NCBI GenBank assembly: GCA_039090855.1
Contig: CM076995.1
Span: 121,160,270-121,224,269 of the forward strand
Reading direction: 5' to 3'
DNA from: Macrothele yani
Lineage: Eukaryota; Arthropoda; Arachnida; Araneae; Macrothelidae
DNA: 64,000 nucleotides
Below the pieces are notes generated by a model. That model made no database searches. It had not been told where the DNA came from and worked only from the letters and a program-made list of their open reading frames with translations. Position numbers and translations under genes: made by a program. This document shows positions 24,400 to 35,114 of this stretch, piece by piece (position 1 is the stretch's first letter; every line of letters starts with the position of its first letter).

Positions 24400-25248
24400 A
24401 ATCGGACAGAGGGATTTGTTGCGTTATCATACGACTGCATTGCTTAAATTCTATGCAGGTATGACAGATAGCCTGCTGAAGTCTCATTCAGATTGTTGGC
24501 AGAATGACTTAATGCCACAAACCCAAATTTTTATTTCAGTTTAAGATCTCAGTTGAGGTTAACAGGCATAATAACAACTGGCTAATATTCAGGGAAGATA
24601 CAAAAATTAACAATGAAAGAACTAAATATAGAAAAATGTATCAAAATAATTTTTTGGCATTTAACATATGTTGCTCCTTCTCAGCTTCAGTTGCTACTAA
24701 GGTAAAACTTTTCTTATTAGTTTTTGTGAAAACAACTTTGGTTGCAAAATGTTTTACATAAAAGCAAAGAAGCAATGGAACCATAACAAGCAAATTTTAC
24801 GCATTCAATTTTTTTAAATGCACTTCTTGACACGAACATCACACCATGCAAATTGGTTGGTATTTGTCGACAGTTGGGTTATGTAAATGATTGTAGGTGA
24901 GTACCAATCACGTGATAGGTGAGAGAGCTTTCATTTTCAACAGCCATTCATCGCCCGTATGCGTAGTGGGTACAGTGACAGCACGACGAATGAGGTGCTT
25001 TGGCCTGTTTTGTTACCGTATCACCGCGGTATCTCCGATGTCCAGTTTCAATAAGATGATGCCCGTCCGCACACTGCCAACACCAGCCGATAGAACCTAC
25101 GAGCCGATAGAAACTATCAGTTAATCAAAATATATACTTCCAGCGTGTGATGGATATTTTTTGGTGACTTTCTCAATGTATTTCCCGTCAAATCTGTTGT
25201 CATTCATGCTTGTGTAAAAACGTGAGGAATCCCTGCGTAGTGCCTGCG
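24400..25248. other. Non-coding stretch
   Basis: A mixed-composition segment with no recognised gene or transposon. A short plus-strand frame (24897-25124) has no recognisable domain, though its text around 25010-25080 hints at a decayed Tc1-type element. Confidence 0.4.
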
Positions 25249-25259
25249 CAAAATCCTTT

Positions 25260-25481
25260 TTTTTTTTTTTTTTGATTGGAGGTTTAACGACCACCGTGAG
25301 CAACTCAATGAGCTTTAAGCAGTCGCCCGTCCCTAATTTAGAGCCACTGGTTCTAGGGAAGGGAGAGAGCCAGTGCCGTAAGACAAACACAACATCCATG
25401 CCTCAACGGGAATCGATCCCGGACCCCTTTTGGACGAATGATCAGAGGCCATCGCTTAGACCACTGTGCCACCGGGGTGGC
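25260..25481 (-). mobile_element. SINE copy 5
   Basis: Full-length minus-strand copy with A-tail (the T-run at 25260-25273), body, B box and A box. It is flanked by the 11-bp duplication CAAAATCCTTT at 25249-25259 and 25482-25492. Confidence 0.93.
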
Positions 25482-25492
25482 CAAAATCCTTT

Positions 25493-26133
25493 CTAACCGT
25501 CTCAAATCTCGTACAAGACTTCCCGTTTATGACCACTCAGTATCATTTCCTTTCACTCTCTGTCCCCGAGGGAAGATGCTCCCGACGTAAGAAGCTCACT
25601 GTCCTTAATTGCTGAGGGGCTTCCCAGAGCAAGCGATTGTCCTCCGACGGCGGGGAATATAAAAGAGGGGGTGTCCTTTTGTTCGTGTGTGGCGTTCGTG
25701 ACTGCCCCGGAGGAACCTCAGGTTGGATCCCGGGCAGGTACGAACGCTCGAACCACTAAATATTCGCCGTGCGTCGGATGGGCGCGTTAAGCCGTCGTAC
25801 CCCGGGTACTGGCCCCTCGGTAATAAATAAGGGCGTCTTCCTCCCCCTTTCTACCTCGCTTCCGTGTGACTTTCCTATCGGGTACTCTAGCCCAAATCTC
25901 CTAGCTTCTTATTTTTGAAGGTTGTTTAAGACCTAGGGCCAGACCGTTACCTTCCAGTCCCTTCCTAAAATCCTCTACATGTGATGTGATGTGAACTGTT
26001 CGTGTGTGGTCCCACCGTTCATGAAATAATGGCTATCCCTAGGGATCTCTTAAGCGCCTTTTTAACTGAAGGCGAATTTCTAGCTGTTGTTAGCGCACAG
26101 AATAACCAAAGTCATCATTTAATTATATCTTTC
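25493..26133. other. GC-richer non-coding stretch
   Basis: Higher GC than its surroundings, with no recognised reading frame. It may hold fragments of an unrecognised repeat (for example around 25690-25870). Confidence 0.35.
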
Positions 26134-26343
26134 GCCGCCCCGGTGGCGCAGTGGTCTAAGCGATGGCCTCTGATCATTCATCCGAAAGGGTGTCCAGGCT
26201 CGGATCCCGGTGAGGCATGGATGTTGTGTTTGGCTTACGGCACTGACTCTCTCCCATCCCCGGAACCAGTGACCCTAAATTAGGGACGGGCGACTGCTTA
26301 TAGCCCTTGAGTTGCTCACGGTGGTCGTTAAACCTCCAATAAA

Positions 26344-26347
<4 letters not shown>
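26134..26347 (+). mobile_element. SINE copy 6
   Basis: Nearly consensus copy starting GCCGCCCCGGTGGCGCAGTG with B box and body. Its A-tail runs into a (TA)n tract that in turn holds the TA target of the next Tc1-like element at 26378. Confidence 0.92.
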
Positions 26348-26377
<30 letters not shown>

Positions 26378-26380
<3 letters not shown>

Positions 26381-27805
26381 TGACGGAAAAAAAATCCCAA
26401 CACCACGAAAAAATAGTTGTAGAGGAATGAAATGGCGGCAATACATTTGTATAGGTAACATATTTAATCGATTAAGGTTTCAAGATCACAGCTTATTGTG
26501 AGCGCGAGAAGAGCCATTTTAAATGTGAAATGTTGGTACATTAATAACCGGTGTAACCGACAGAATGTTGAATGCAAGCACGCAAACGTTCATGCATTGT
26601 GTCGTACAGGTGCTGGATGTCAGTTTGTGGGATGGAGTTCCATGCCTGTTGCTCTTGGTCGGTCAATACAGGGACGGTTAATGCTGGTTGGGGGTGACGC
26701 TGGAGTTGTCGTCCAATGATGTCCCATACGTGCTCGATTGGTGAAAGATCTGGTGATCTAGCAGGCCACGGCAACATGTCGGCACTCTGTAGAGCATGTT
26801 GGGTTAAAACAGCGGTATGCGGACGAGCGTCATCCTGTTGGAAAACACCCCCTGAAATGCTGTTCATGAATGGCAGCACAACAGGTTGTATTACCAGGCC
26901 GACGTACAACTGTGTCGTCAGGGTGCGTGCGATAACCACGAGAGTGCTCCTGCTGTCTTAGGAAATTGCTCCCCAGACCATAACTCCAGGTGTCGGTCCA
27001 GTGTGTTTCGGCCGCAGACAGGTTGGTTGCAGGCGCTCACCTGGCCTCCTTCTAACCAACACACGGCCATCACTGGCACCCAGGCAGAACCGGCTTTCAT
27101 CAGAAAACACAACAGATCTCCACTCCGTCCTCCAATGAGCTCTAGCTTGACACCACTGACGTAGCAAACGGCAGTGGTTTGGGGTAAGTGGAATGCACGC
27201 TACAGGGCGTCTGGCTCGCAGCTGTCCTTCAAGTAACCGATTTGTAACAGTTCGTTGTGTCACTGTGGTGGCAACTGCAGCTCGAATTGCTGCCGCAGAC
27301 GCGATACGATGCGCCACGGCCATACGCCGTACACGGCGGTCTTCCCTCTCAGTAGTGCCACGTGGCCGGCAGGAACCGGTCTTCTTGAGGCAGTACCTTC
27401 CCTTGACCACTGCTGCCAACAATCATGCACAGTGGCTACATTCCTGCCAAGTCGTTCTGCAATATTGCGGAAAGAAAATCCACCTTCTCGTAGCCCTATT
27501 ACACGACCTCGTTCAAACTCCGTGAGCTGTTGATAATGGCTTCTTCGTCTTCTTAAAGGCATTCTTGACTAACATCAACACCCTACATCGAATCTCCTCA
27601 ACGATAACTAACGCTCACGAACGTTACAGCGCGTATTTACAGCAAACCTGCTTTGCATGTTCCGAGGGGCGCTACTAGCGCCACACGTATGCGCCGAGCG
27701 CGAAATTTGCATAGACGTCATCTTACAGATGTACTCTCACCGCCTACCAACTGTCGTTTATCTAACACAACCCCTTCTTGGTGTTGGGATTTTTTTCCGT
27801 CAGTG
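26378..27805 (-). mobile_element. Tc1/mariner-superfamily element, family B copy 1
   Basis: A 1,428-bp element with inverted ends CACTGACGG...TCCCAACACCA, bounded by TA at 26376-26377 and 27806-27807. It carries one minus-strand transposase gene. A related element with similar ends and protein lies at 28919-30349. Spacing between the second and third catalytic residues is unusually short (32 residues by my count). Confidence 0.9.
26541..27562 (-). pseudogene. Tc1-like transposase (family B), lightly damaged
   Basis: The ATG at 27562 starts a protein with a helix-turn-helix (LTEFERGRVIGLREGG), a frame change near 27300-27420, then a catalytic domain: FSDESRF with the first Asp, VFQQDDARPH with the second, and SPDLSPIEHVWD with the Glu. 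A TAA near 26945 replaces an expected Tyr after VWGAIS, and the frame then continues to the C-terminus at 26541. Such enzymes cut and paste the element at TA sites in the nucleus. The damage is slight, so the copy may be fairly young. Confidence 0.85.
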
Positions 27806-27984
27806 TATATATATCTTAAATATTTCCATATAACAATTTTGCCTCCCCGTGCCTCCGAATGTACAGTATATATTTCAGCATGGCGATTATATGACCTACT
27901 GACTCAGGACATATTATTGTCTCCTTGCCCATAGCACTCATGTTATCTCACAGAAATTAAATCACTTCTTTACCACCTACTTGT

Positions 27985-28910
27985 CTATATGTGTGGTAAG
28001 TTTCGCCTCATCCGTGCAGTCCTACTCGGTGTGGCGAGCGTTCTGTTCACCAGTGCCGGGTACTTCTGCCCCAAAACGGCATGCATCCGCTCGAGCTGTT
28101 CAGAGTAGAGGTTGGCGTTGACGGTCCGACCGTCTGAAACAAATTCGTAATGGATTATCCCCTCGAAATTCCACCAGACGCAGAGCATCACCTTGTGCTC
28201 GAAGCGCTTACGTTTACTAACAGGTTCTGGAAGCTGGCCCGGGCTCAACCACTGCCGTTATGTGATAGGATTACGGAAATAGATCCACTTTTCATCGCAC
28301 GTAACAATTCTCTTGATGAAATGTACATCGCGTAGGTTTTCTAGGAGTTTCGTGCACACTTCCACTCGGCGGTTTGCTTCAGCTGGCGTCAGTTCGTGAG
28401 GGACAATGTGGCAGCTCCTGTAGACCTTGCCGAGGTCCTGCAGGTGACGAACAACGGTGGTCTGTGATATGCCCAGCTTGCCTGATAATCCGCGAGTACT
28501 GGTTGTGGGATTTGCCTCTACGATCTGGCGCGCGGCCTACCTGACCTTGGCTGATCGTCGAGGTATCTTTCACCTGAGCAAAATTTCTTGAACCATCTGG
28601 TTGCTGTGCTGTGGTCCACGGAACCTTTCCCTTTCGCATGACAAATGTTTCGTGTTGCTTGAGAAGCTTTATGGCCGAGTTCAAACTTTTAAAGCAAAAG
28701 TTCCCTCATTAGCCGGTTGTGGCTGTTCATCTTTTAGGGGTCCAGACCACAGACAGAACGACGACATGCAGTGCTGCTCACAGCAACGACTACCACTTCA
28801 TGTCCCTTTCGACTAACTGCAGTGCGCGAGTTGAACTAGTTTAAACACGTGACACACCCGCCGCAACACATGCGTTTATGCAAATATTGCAAAACTTTCG
28901 ACTCACCCTA
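27985..28910 (-). pseudogene. mariner transposon fragment with broken transposase
   Basis: Minus-strand pieces follow a mariner transposase: FELGHKAS...ATRWFKKF in the HTH part (about 28560-28690), TCDEKWIYF with the first catalytic Asp (about 28285), and KVMLCVWWNFEG and the YSEQLERM region (28080-28220). The protein is lost before the second catalytic Asp, so the 3' half is missing. The 5' end GGGTGAGTCGAAAGTTTTGC is preserved, abutting the Tc1-like element at 28919. Frameshifts near 28480 and a stop near 28262 confirm it is dead. Confidence 0.8.
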
Positions 28911-28918
28911 TGTATTTA

Positions 28919-30349
28919 CACTGGCGGAAAGTGAAAAAAGAACACCAAGAAGGAGACGTCTGATACTAACGAAATTTATACAGCATAATAACGGAATACG
29001 AGAATAACGTGATCGAAACATTATGGCAAAATACAGTTGTATTTGCTGGCAAACTGAAAAATAACATTTCCATATAACATGGTTAGTACGAGGTTGAACC
29101 GCCATGAACTGCGCCACACTGTGCAATTCTGGCATGGAGTCTGTCGTACAGATGTTGGATGTAAGTTTGGGGTATTGAGTTCCAAGCATCCTCAACCTGG
29201 ACGCGTAAATCGGGGATGGTCGTGGCTGGCCGTGGAGACCGGATAAGTCGTTGTCCCATAAAATCCCACACGTGTGCAATGGGGGACAAATCCGGTGAAC
29301 GTGCAGGCCATGGAAGTTGTCTCACACCCTGAAGTGCATGTTGCGTTGCACGTGCCGTGTGTGGGCGTGCGTTATCTTGCTGGAAAACACCACGATGGAC
29401 CGACCTTACAAATGGCACAACAACGGGCTGAATGATGTTGTTGATGTAGGAAGTGCTATTTAACGTACCCGGTACAAACACTAGTTGTGTACGGGAGTGA
29501 TAGCTGATTGCTCCCCACACCAGAAGACCAGGTGTAGGCCCTGTGTGTCGCTGGCGGATGCAAGAAGGGTGGAGACGTTCCCCAGTGAGTCTGCGAACAC
29601 GCATACGGCCATCGGAGGCTCCCAAGCAGAATCTGCTTTCATCGCTGAACACGACAGATCGCCATTGCGTTCTCCAGTGCAGACGTTGGCGACACCACTG
29701 CAGCCGTTCCTGACGGTGGGCTGGAGCAGAGGTACACATGCCAGAGGCACACGTGCACGTACTCCTGCATCCAGTAGACGGTTGCGGATTGTTCGCACAG
29801 TCACCTCTGGTTCAACGGCAGCTCGGGTTTGCGTCGCAGTGGATGTTCTGCTTGACAACGCCGCTCTTCTTATGCGTCGATCGGTCCGCTCATTAGTCCG
29901 TTTGTGACTCCCGGTTCCACGTCTTCTCGTGTGGGAATTTTCCTCGGACCATCTACGCCATCATCGTACCACCACCGATACTTCCCGTCCAATTCGCTTC
30001 GCAATACGACGATACGACCACCCGGCCTCGTGGAGTCCGACTAGACGACCTCGCTCAAAGTCCGATAACTGCTGAAATCGTACACGTCTTCCATGTCCAG
30101 GCATTGAAGCTTCTTCAGGGTCTTCGCACGTGTCCGTACTCCGACGACTGATTACATTCACTTCGCCGTACTCCTTAAATATACCACCGACGATAATTTG
30201 CATATTATGCCGTGTTGTGGCGTAAGCGCTCACCGTTTGGTCCCGAAATTAACATCACACGTACGTAAACTCGACCCCATTAACATATGTAAATTTCATG
30301 ATCGTCCGCCAATTCCTTCTTGGTGTTCTTTTTTCACTTTCCGGCAGTG
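28919..30349 (-). mobile_element. Tc1/mariner-superfamily element, family B copy 2
   Basis: A 1,431-bp element with inverted ends CACTG(G/C)CGGAAAGTGAAAA, bounded by TA at 28917-28918 and 30350-30351. The minus-strand transposase resembles that of the element at 26378-27805, but the terminal sequences differ enough to place them in separate subfamilies. Confidence 0.9.
29083..30104 (-). pseudogene. Tc1-like transposase (family B copy 2), catalytic Glu lost
   Basis: The ATG at 30104 begins an HTH region (LSDFERGRLVGLHEAG, SYRRIAKRIGRE). After frameshifts near 29970 and 29720, the long frame 29083-29739 holds FSDESRF (first Asp), VFQQDNARPH (second Asp) and SPDLSPIAHVWD, where Ala replaces the catalytic Glu. 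The enzyme would be inactive even without the frameshifts. The gap between second Asp and the Ala position is 32 residues, as in its sister copy. Confidence 0.85.
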
Positions 30350-30470
30350 TATATTTCCCAGAAATTTTCACACTGATTGAGGCTAGTCATCATTACTAAA
30401 ACCCACTCCCCACTCCCCTCTTCCGGTTTGTATTTCTTGCACTGTAAAAACCACTCAGTGAAATACTTTG

Positions 30471-30689
30471 TGCCACCCCGGTGGCCGAGTGGTCTGCGGC
30501 GCTGTGTTCTGACTACTTGTCCGATATGGGCCAGGGTTTGAGTCCCGATGAGGCATAGGTTCTGTACCTGTCTGGCTCTTTTCCTTTCTCGTAAAATGGG
30601 GACCTAAATTAGAGACGGACAACAACTTTTGCCCTACGACCTGCTCTCGGTGGAAGTTAACCCTCCCCCCCCCCCCCGAAAAAAAAAAC
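30471..30689 (+). mobile_element. SINE copy 7, divergent subfamily
   Basis: Same overall plan, but the head reads CCGGTGGCCGAGTGGTCTGC with a B box GGTTTGAGTCC, and the body differs (AGAGACGGACAAC). The tail has a C-run before the A-run. It is an older or separate branch of the family. Confidence 0.85.
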
Positions 30690-31495
30690 GGAGCCACAGA
30701 ATCATCACACTTCTGTTGGCATGGATAAAAAAGGTGTTGGGGTGCGGTTACAACAAATACGGTGGTGCTTCCTGCTGGGAAAAAAATAAAAAATACATTT
30801 GAGTAAATTTTTCACATTTGCGTACTCCGATTTATGAGAATAACAGTGGTGGGAAAAACTTTTTGATTCACCATCGTATCAACAATAAATAAATACATAA
30901 ATAAATGTAATTAATTACCTTTAGTTGAAGAGCCGGTCTGTCGTTCTTTCTCAATTCTGCGTTCTGAGCTACAGTGTCCTAGGGCTGTGTTATCTGAGGA
31001 TGATTTTGCTGAGTTGCCCTTGACACATGGAATGACAGTGATAAAAAATAATCTGTATGTATATATTTGCTAATAGTTCAAGGTTGTCTAGAAGTGTGTG
31101 TGAGAGAGAGAGAGAGAGAGAAAGCTTGAGTACCAGCGAAACAAAATGTCATTCCGCAAATGTCTGCAGGCGCGCTTAACACGGAAAAGTCGAGGAAACG
31201 GAAGTTACAAATTACTCTTATTGAGGATCGTAAACAAAGCATTTTTTAAACATATTTATTCCTCACTTGCTTTCAGCCTTTCATTTCTCTGTTACTTAAA
31301 ATCCGCATAAAGCAAAAAAATCTCTAAAAGCAATTTTTCACCTTTACCAGGAAATAAAAAAATAAGCACATATCTTTCAACTTTTTGAGCGGAAATCTAA
31401 AAATCAAAACTCACAATAAAAATATGAATTTGCGACTATTAAAATGACAGCGATCAACACGAATTATGTATTAGTGTGAATATACTGAAAGAAAA
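30690..31495. other. AT-rich non-coding stretch
   Basis: No gene recognised. Contains a (GA)n tract at about 31100-31120. Confidence 0.5.
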
Positions 31496-31553
31496 TATCT
31501 TGCTATATGGACAAATATAATGTATACATTATATTTGTCCATATAGCAAGATA
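31496..31553. repeat. Perfect 58-bp palindrome
   Basis: Two 29-bp arms meet with no spacer (arm starts TATCTTGCTATATGGACAAA and ends in TGTA|TACA). Every base pairs. Such perfect inverted repeats are usually unstable, so it is probably recent or the centre of a fold-back element. Confidence 0.95.
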
Positions 31554-31636
31554 AAAAAAAATATTAAGAAAAGGTCATTAAACCAAATCTAAAAACCAAT
31601 GGCTAAACATTTTTGAAAAAAAAACAAAAAAATTTG

Positions 31637-32044
31637 CACCGTGTTTATTTAACAGGCTTTGCCATGTTTTTTCTTTCAAATATGGTTTATCTACCGTATG
31701 AAATTTACAGTTGCTCTACCGTGTTAGGCCACATTTTCTGGTAGTTTGACCATTTTTTATTTCCCGGTCATTAGACCGTTAATGAACATTACAGTATGGT
31801 ACCGTAAAATTACAGTACTTTAAAGAAAAAACGGTCTTTACACCGTATTTATTTAACAGGCTTGGCCATGTTTTTTCTTTAAAATACGGTTTATCTACCG
31901 TAATAAATTTACGGTTGATCTACTGTGTTAGGCCACATTTTCTGGTAGTTTGACCGTTTTTTATATCCCGGTCATTAGACCGTTAATGAACATATCAGTA
32001 CGGTACTGTACAATTACGGTTTATTGACCGGTCACTCAGCTGCC
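31637..32044. repeat. Tandem dimer of a 204-bp unit rich in ACCGTAA/TTACGGT
   Basis: Two head-to-tail units (about 31637-31840 and 31841-32044) share blocks such as TTTATTTAACAGGCTT and TAGGCCACATTTTCTGGTAG. The heptamer ACCGTAA and its complement recur many times in both orientations. No coding frame. It ends near ATTTTTTACAGTG, which may be an element terminus. Confidence 0.85.
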
Positions 32045-32504
32045 GGTGTATCTACCGTAATTTGACCATGAAATTTTTTACAGTGTAAAGCTTTCCTTGA
32101 AACTTCAGCAACACTTAAAAATATCAGGTAATCTTAAATAACAATGAAAATAAGCAGTAGCGTGTCTTGTAATGCTGGAGCCCTGGTGCAGTATAATCAT
32201 GCAGTGGGCCCCATTGTTAAGTAGAAATGCCGCATAGTTATATCAGCCTTATTGCCGCGAATTTCATTTGACATACCGTATTTTCTTATATACTATACTG
32301 GTAGCTCATCACGCAATCGGTAGTATAGAACGCAGAATATCAGATTCACTGTAAAAAATAAATTAGGTGAATTCACGGAACATTTCTGAAAATAACGTGT
32401 AGTAAGGTTGCCGGTAAGTGTCTGACTTTTAACGGAATTTCCGTTTTGAAAAGTTCCCGTTTTTTTTTGTTTTTTTTTAACTTCCGTATTTTTACAGATT
32501 TTCC

Positions 32505-32587
32505 ATAGTCAGTAATTCCGTTTATTTCATAAAACGGAATTACTGACTATTCATTTTACAGATTTTCCATAGTCAGTAATTCCGTTT
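32505..32587. repeat. Inverted plus direct repeat of a 19-bp motif
   Basis: ATAGTCAGTAATTCCGTTT occurs forward at 32505-32523, inverted at 32532-32550 and forward again at 32569-32587. The first two copies form a tight hairpin with an 8-nt loop. Confidence 0.9.
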
Positions 32588-32644
32588 ATTTCAAAAAAAA
32601 AAAAAAATCCGTTTCAAGTTTCTCTATATTTAGACAGAAATTTC

Positions 32645-33430
32645 GCAAAATTTAACAAACTGAATATTTCAGCCCTTACGCGAGAGAAGACTTTTGCGGC
32701 GGTGGTAGTGATCTAGCCCAGGTCGTTTAGGTTGAAGTCGCGCGTCTTAACTACTAAGCCAGAACGTCACAGGAATCAGACTCACGTTCAGGACAAAACT
32801 AATTGGGGAATGATGATATTTTTTTCATTAATACAAATAAATGATTCAGTCATTTTATTTTATATTGGAGCTTATTATTATTTTGAATACGTTTGTAATA
32901 TTTTTTTTTCTATAGGAGGTCTTATTACAAATTATGTATATTTTTCATGGTGATTTTTCGCAGCAACATAATGATTTGGAGTTTGAGATCTTTACTCAAC
33001 AGACAATAACTTTCAATTATCTTTAAGAGAAGGTGCAATGTACCGTTTTATAACATTATTTCACAAAACTTCTAAATATAAAATCTTCCCTTGAAAGCTA
33101 CACAGATTTTGTCTTACGGACTCTACAGACTGATACATAGATATCGTACAATCATCTGTACAATAAATTAAGTGCCCAGTTTCTTACGGTAATACAATAT
33201 ATAATAACTGGTACACAAAATGGGGGAGAGGATAAGAAATATCCTGCGCCACAGTAATCAAAATTCGTGCGATATACAGTACTATCCACAATATCCTAGC
33301 TCGCTACAGAGCTTCAAATTAAAATACTTCGACAGACTATTGAAATTTAACAGTTAATCGAACCCCCAAGTATTCCCGTGAATGTCTCCTATGTTCCTTC
33401 ATGGGGATATGAAAAAAGTAGGAACAGAGC
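32645..33430. other. Non-coding stretch
   Basis: AT-rich, with no gene recognised. A degenerate tRNA-like A-box segment occurs on the minus strand near 32700-32770, without a matching B box. Confidence 0.4.
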
Positions 33431-34300
33431 TTTTCAGTTAATATAAGAAAGGAATGGGGGATAGGTTTTTGAAAATTCAGAATTTTCCCTTAACACATCT
33501 TGAAAACGATAATTTACCGTCAATATAAGAAAGAAATAGCGGGCCGCCCCGGTGGCGCAGTGGTCTAAGCGATGGCCTCTGATCATTCGTCCGAACGGGG
33601 TCCGGGTTCGAATCCCGGGTGAGGCATTGATGTTGTGTTTGTCTTACGGCACTGGCTCTTTCCCTTCCCTGGAACCAGTGACCCTAAATTAGGGACGGGC
33701 GACTGCTTATAGCCCATTGAGTTGCTCACGGTGGTCGTTAAACCTCCAATAAAAAAAAAAAAAAAAGAAAGAAATAGCGGAAAGGTTTCTGGCAATTCAG
33801 AATTTTCCCTTAACATCTCTTGAAAACGATAATTTACCGTCAATATAAGAAAGAAATAGCGGAAAGGTTTCTGGCAATTCAGAATTTTCGCTTAACACCT
33901 CTTGAAAACGATAATTTACCGTCAATATAAGAAAGAAATAGCGGAAAGGTTTCTGCGAATTCAGAATTTTCGCTTAACACCTCTTGAAAACGATAATTTA
34001 CCGTCAATATAAGAAAGAAATAGTGGAAAGGTTTCTGGCAATTCAGAATTTTCCCTTAACACCTCTTGAAAACGATAATTTACCGTCAATATAAGAAAGA
34101 AATAGCGGAAAGGTTTCTGGCAATTCAGAATTTTCTCTTAACACCTCTTGAAAACCATAATTTACCGTCAATATAAGAAAGAAATAGAGGAAAGATTTCT
34201 GACAATTCAGAATTTTCCCTTAACATCTCTTGAAAACTATAATTTACAATCAATATAAGAAAGAAGTAGCGGAAAGGTTTCTGACAATTCAGAATTTTTC
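33430..34300. repeat. 82-bp minisatellite array, SINE-interrupted
   Basis: Units built around GAAAACGATAATTTACCGTC recur with starts at 33511, 33831, 33913, 33995, 34077, 34159 and 34241, an exact 82-bp period outside the SINE. A more diverged unit precedes them near 33430. The array decays after about 34300. No protein is encoded. Confidence 0.95.
33543..33764 (+). mobile_element. SINE copy 8, inserted in the minisatellite
   Basis: Near-consensus copy with A and B boxes and an A-tail. It is flanked by a 16-bp duplication AAGAAAGAAATAGCGG (33527-33542 and 33765-33780) that is part of an 82-bp unit, so the SINE entered an existing array. Confidence 0.95.
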
Positions 34301-34416
34301 TTGCGTTCGAAAAATCCGTGATATTTCAGAGTTTTTTTCGTCATTTCACAGAAAAAGTTGTATTGGAAATATTCTTCGTTAGTTCGCGAAAGAAACACGG
34401 AACGCGGCTCGTAAAT

Positions 34417-34776
34417 TTCAGAAAATTTTGTTACAGTTTTGTCTATTCACACCAAACTTTGAATCAGTACTAAAAGTTTCTAACACTGAACGACACACGG
34501 TTAACGGATATTTGTTATTAATACGGCAACCGTTAGTCCACTGACTAGTATCCGCCTACAACGTATGGAGGTATGTGAATGATCGACGGGACAGAAATTT
34601 TTTTACAGTGTTGTCTATTCATACTAATATTCGAATCAACACTAAAAGTCTCTAACACTGTGTGTGAACGGCACACGGTTACATGGATATTTGCTATTAA
34701 TACGGCAACCATTAGTTCACTGACTATGTAGGCGCCTACAACGTATGGCGTTATGGAAATAATCGACGGGACAGAA
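34417..34776. repeat. Tandem duplication of a segment of about 179 bp
   Basis: Two diverged copies share TACAGT-TTGTCTATTCA, ACACGGTTA, ATACGGCAACC, CACTGACTA and CCTACAACGTATGG blocks in the same order. ATACGGCAAC lies at 34521 and 34700. A small frame from 34753 to 35088 begins in the second copy and has no recognisable similarity. Confidence 0.85.
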
Positions 34777-35114
34777 CATGAGAAAGAACCATCTTCTCCG
34801 ACTGTCAGCAAGATTAAAAGCGCGGCATCGGACATAAAGAGTCTGATCGTAGAATACGGCTCAAACGAAGGAAAGAGAAGGCAGGGAAAACATATACATT
34901 CTCTGAGTTATTTTCGTAATAACAAAAATCGGGAGAGTACCGTGGTACTCTTTGTACATCATTTATGCTATGAATCTTTTGCATGCCAAGGTCTTTGTGG
35001 GTGTGAAATAAAACGAGTCGTTCGAGAGTGTACATTTCCTAACGTACAACACGTTGCATTTATTCGGGTCACTCACGACCACACCTAGCCACAGTCCGGT
35101 ACATACTAAGTGGA

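Noticed and set aside
23793..24487. Long minus-strand frames rich in Ser, Leu, Thr and His
   Set aside because: They are direct translations of GA and GT dinucleotide repeats, not genes.
32690..32790. tRNA-like segment on the minus strand
   Set aside because: The A box is plausible, but the B box and stems are not.
33430..34300. CRISPR-like regular repeat array
   Set aside because: The units are contiguous 82-bp tandem repeats without spacers, in a eukaryotic genome, with no cas genes.
34753..35088. 111-codon frame next to the 179-bp duplication
   Set aside because: No recognisable domain, and it starts inside a non-coding tandem repeat.
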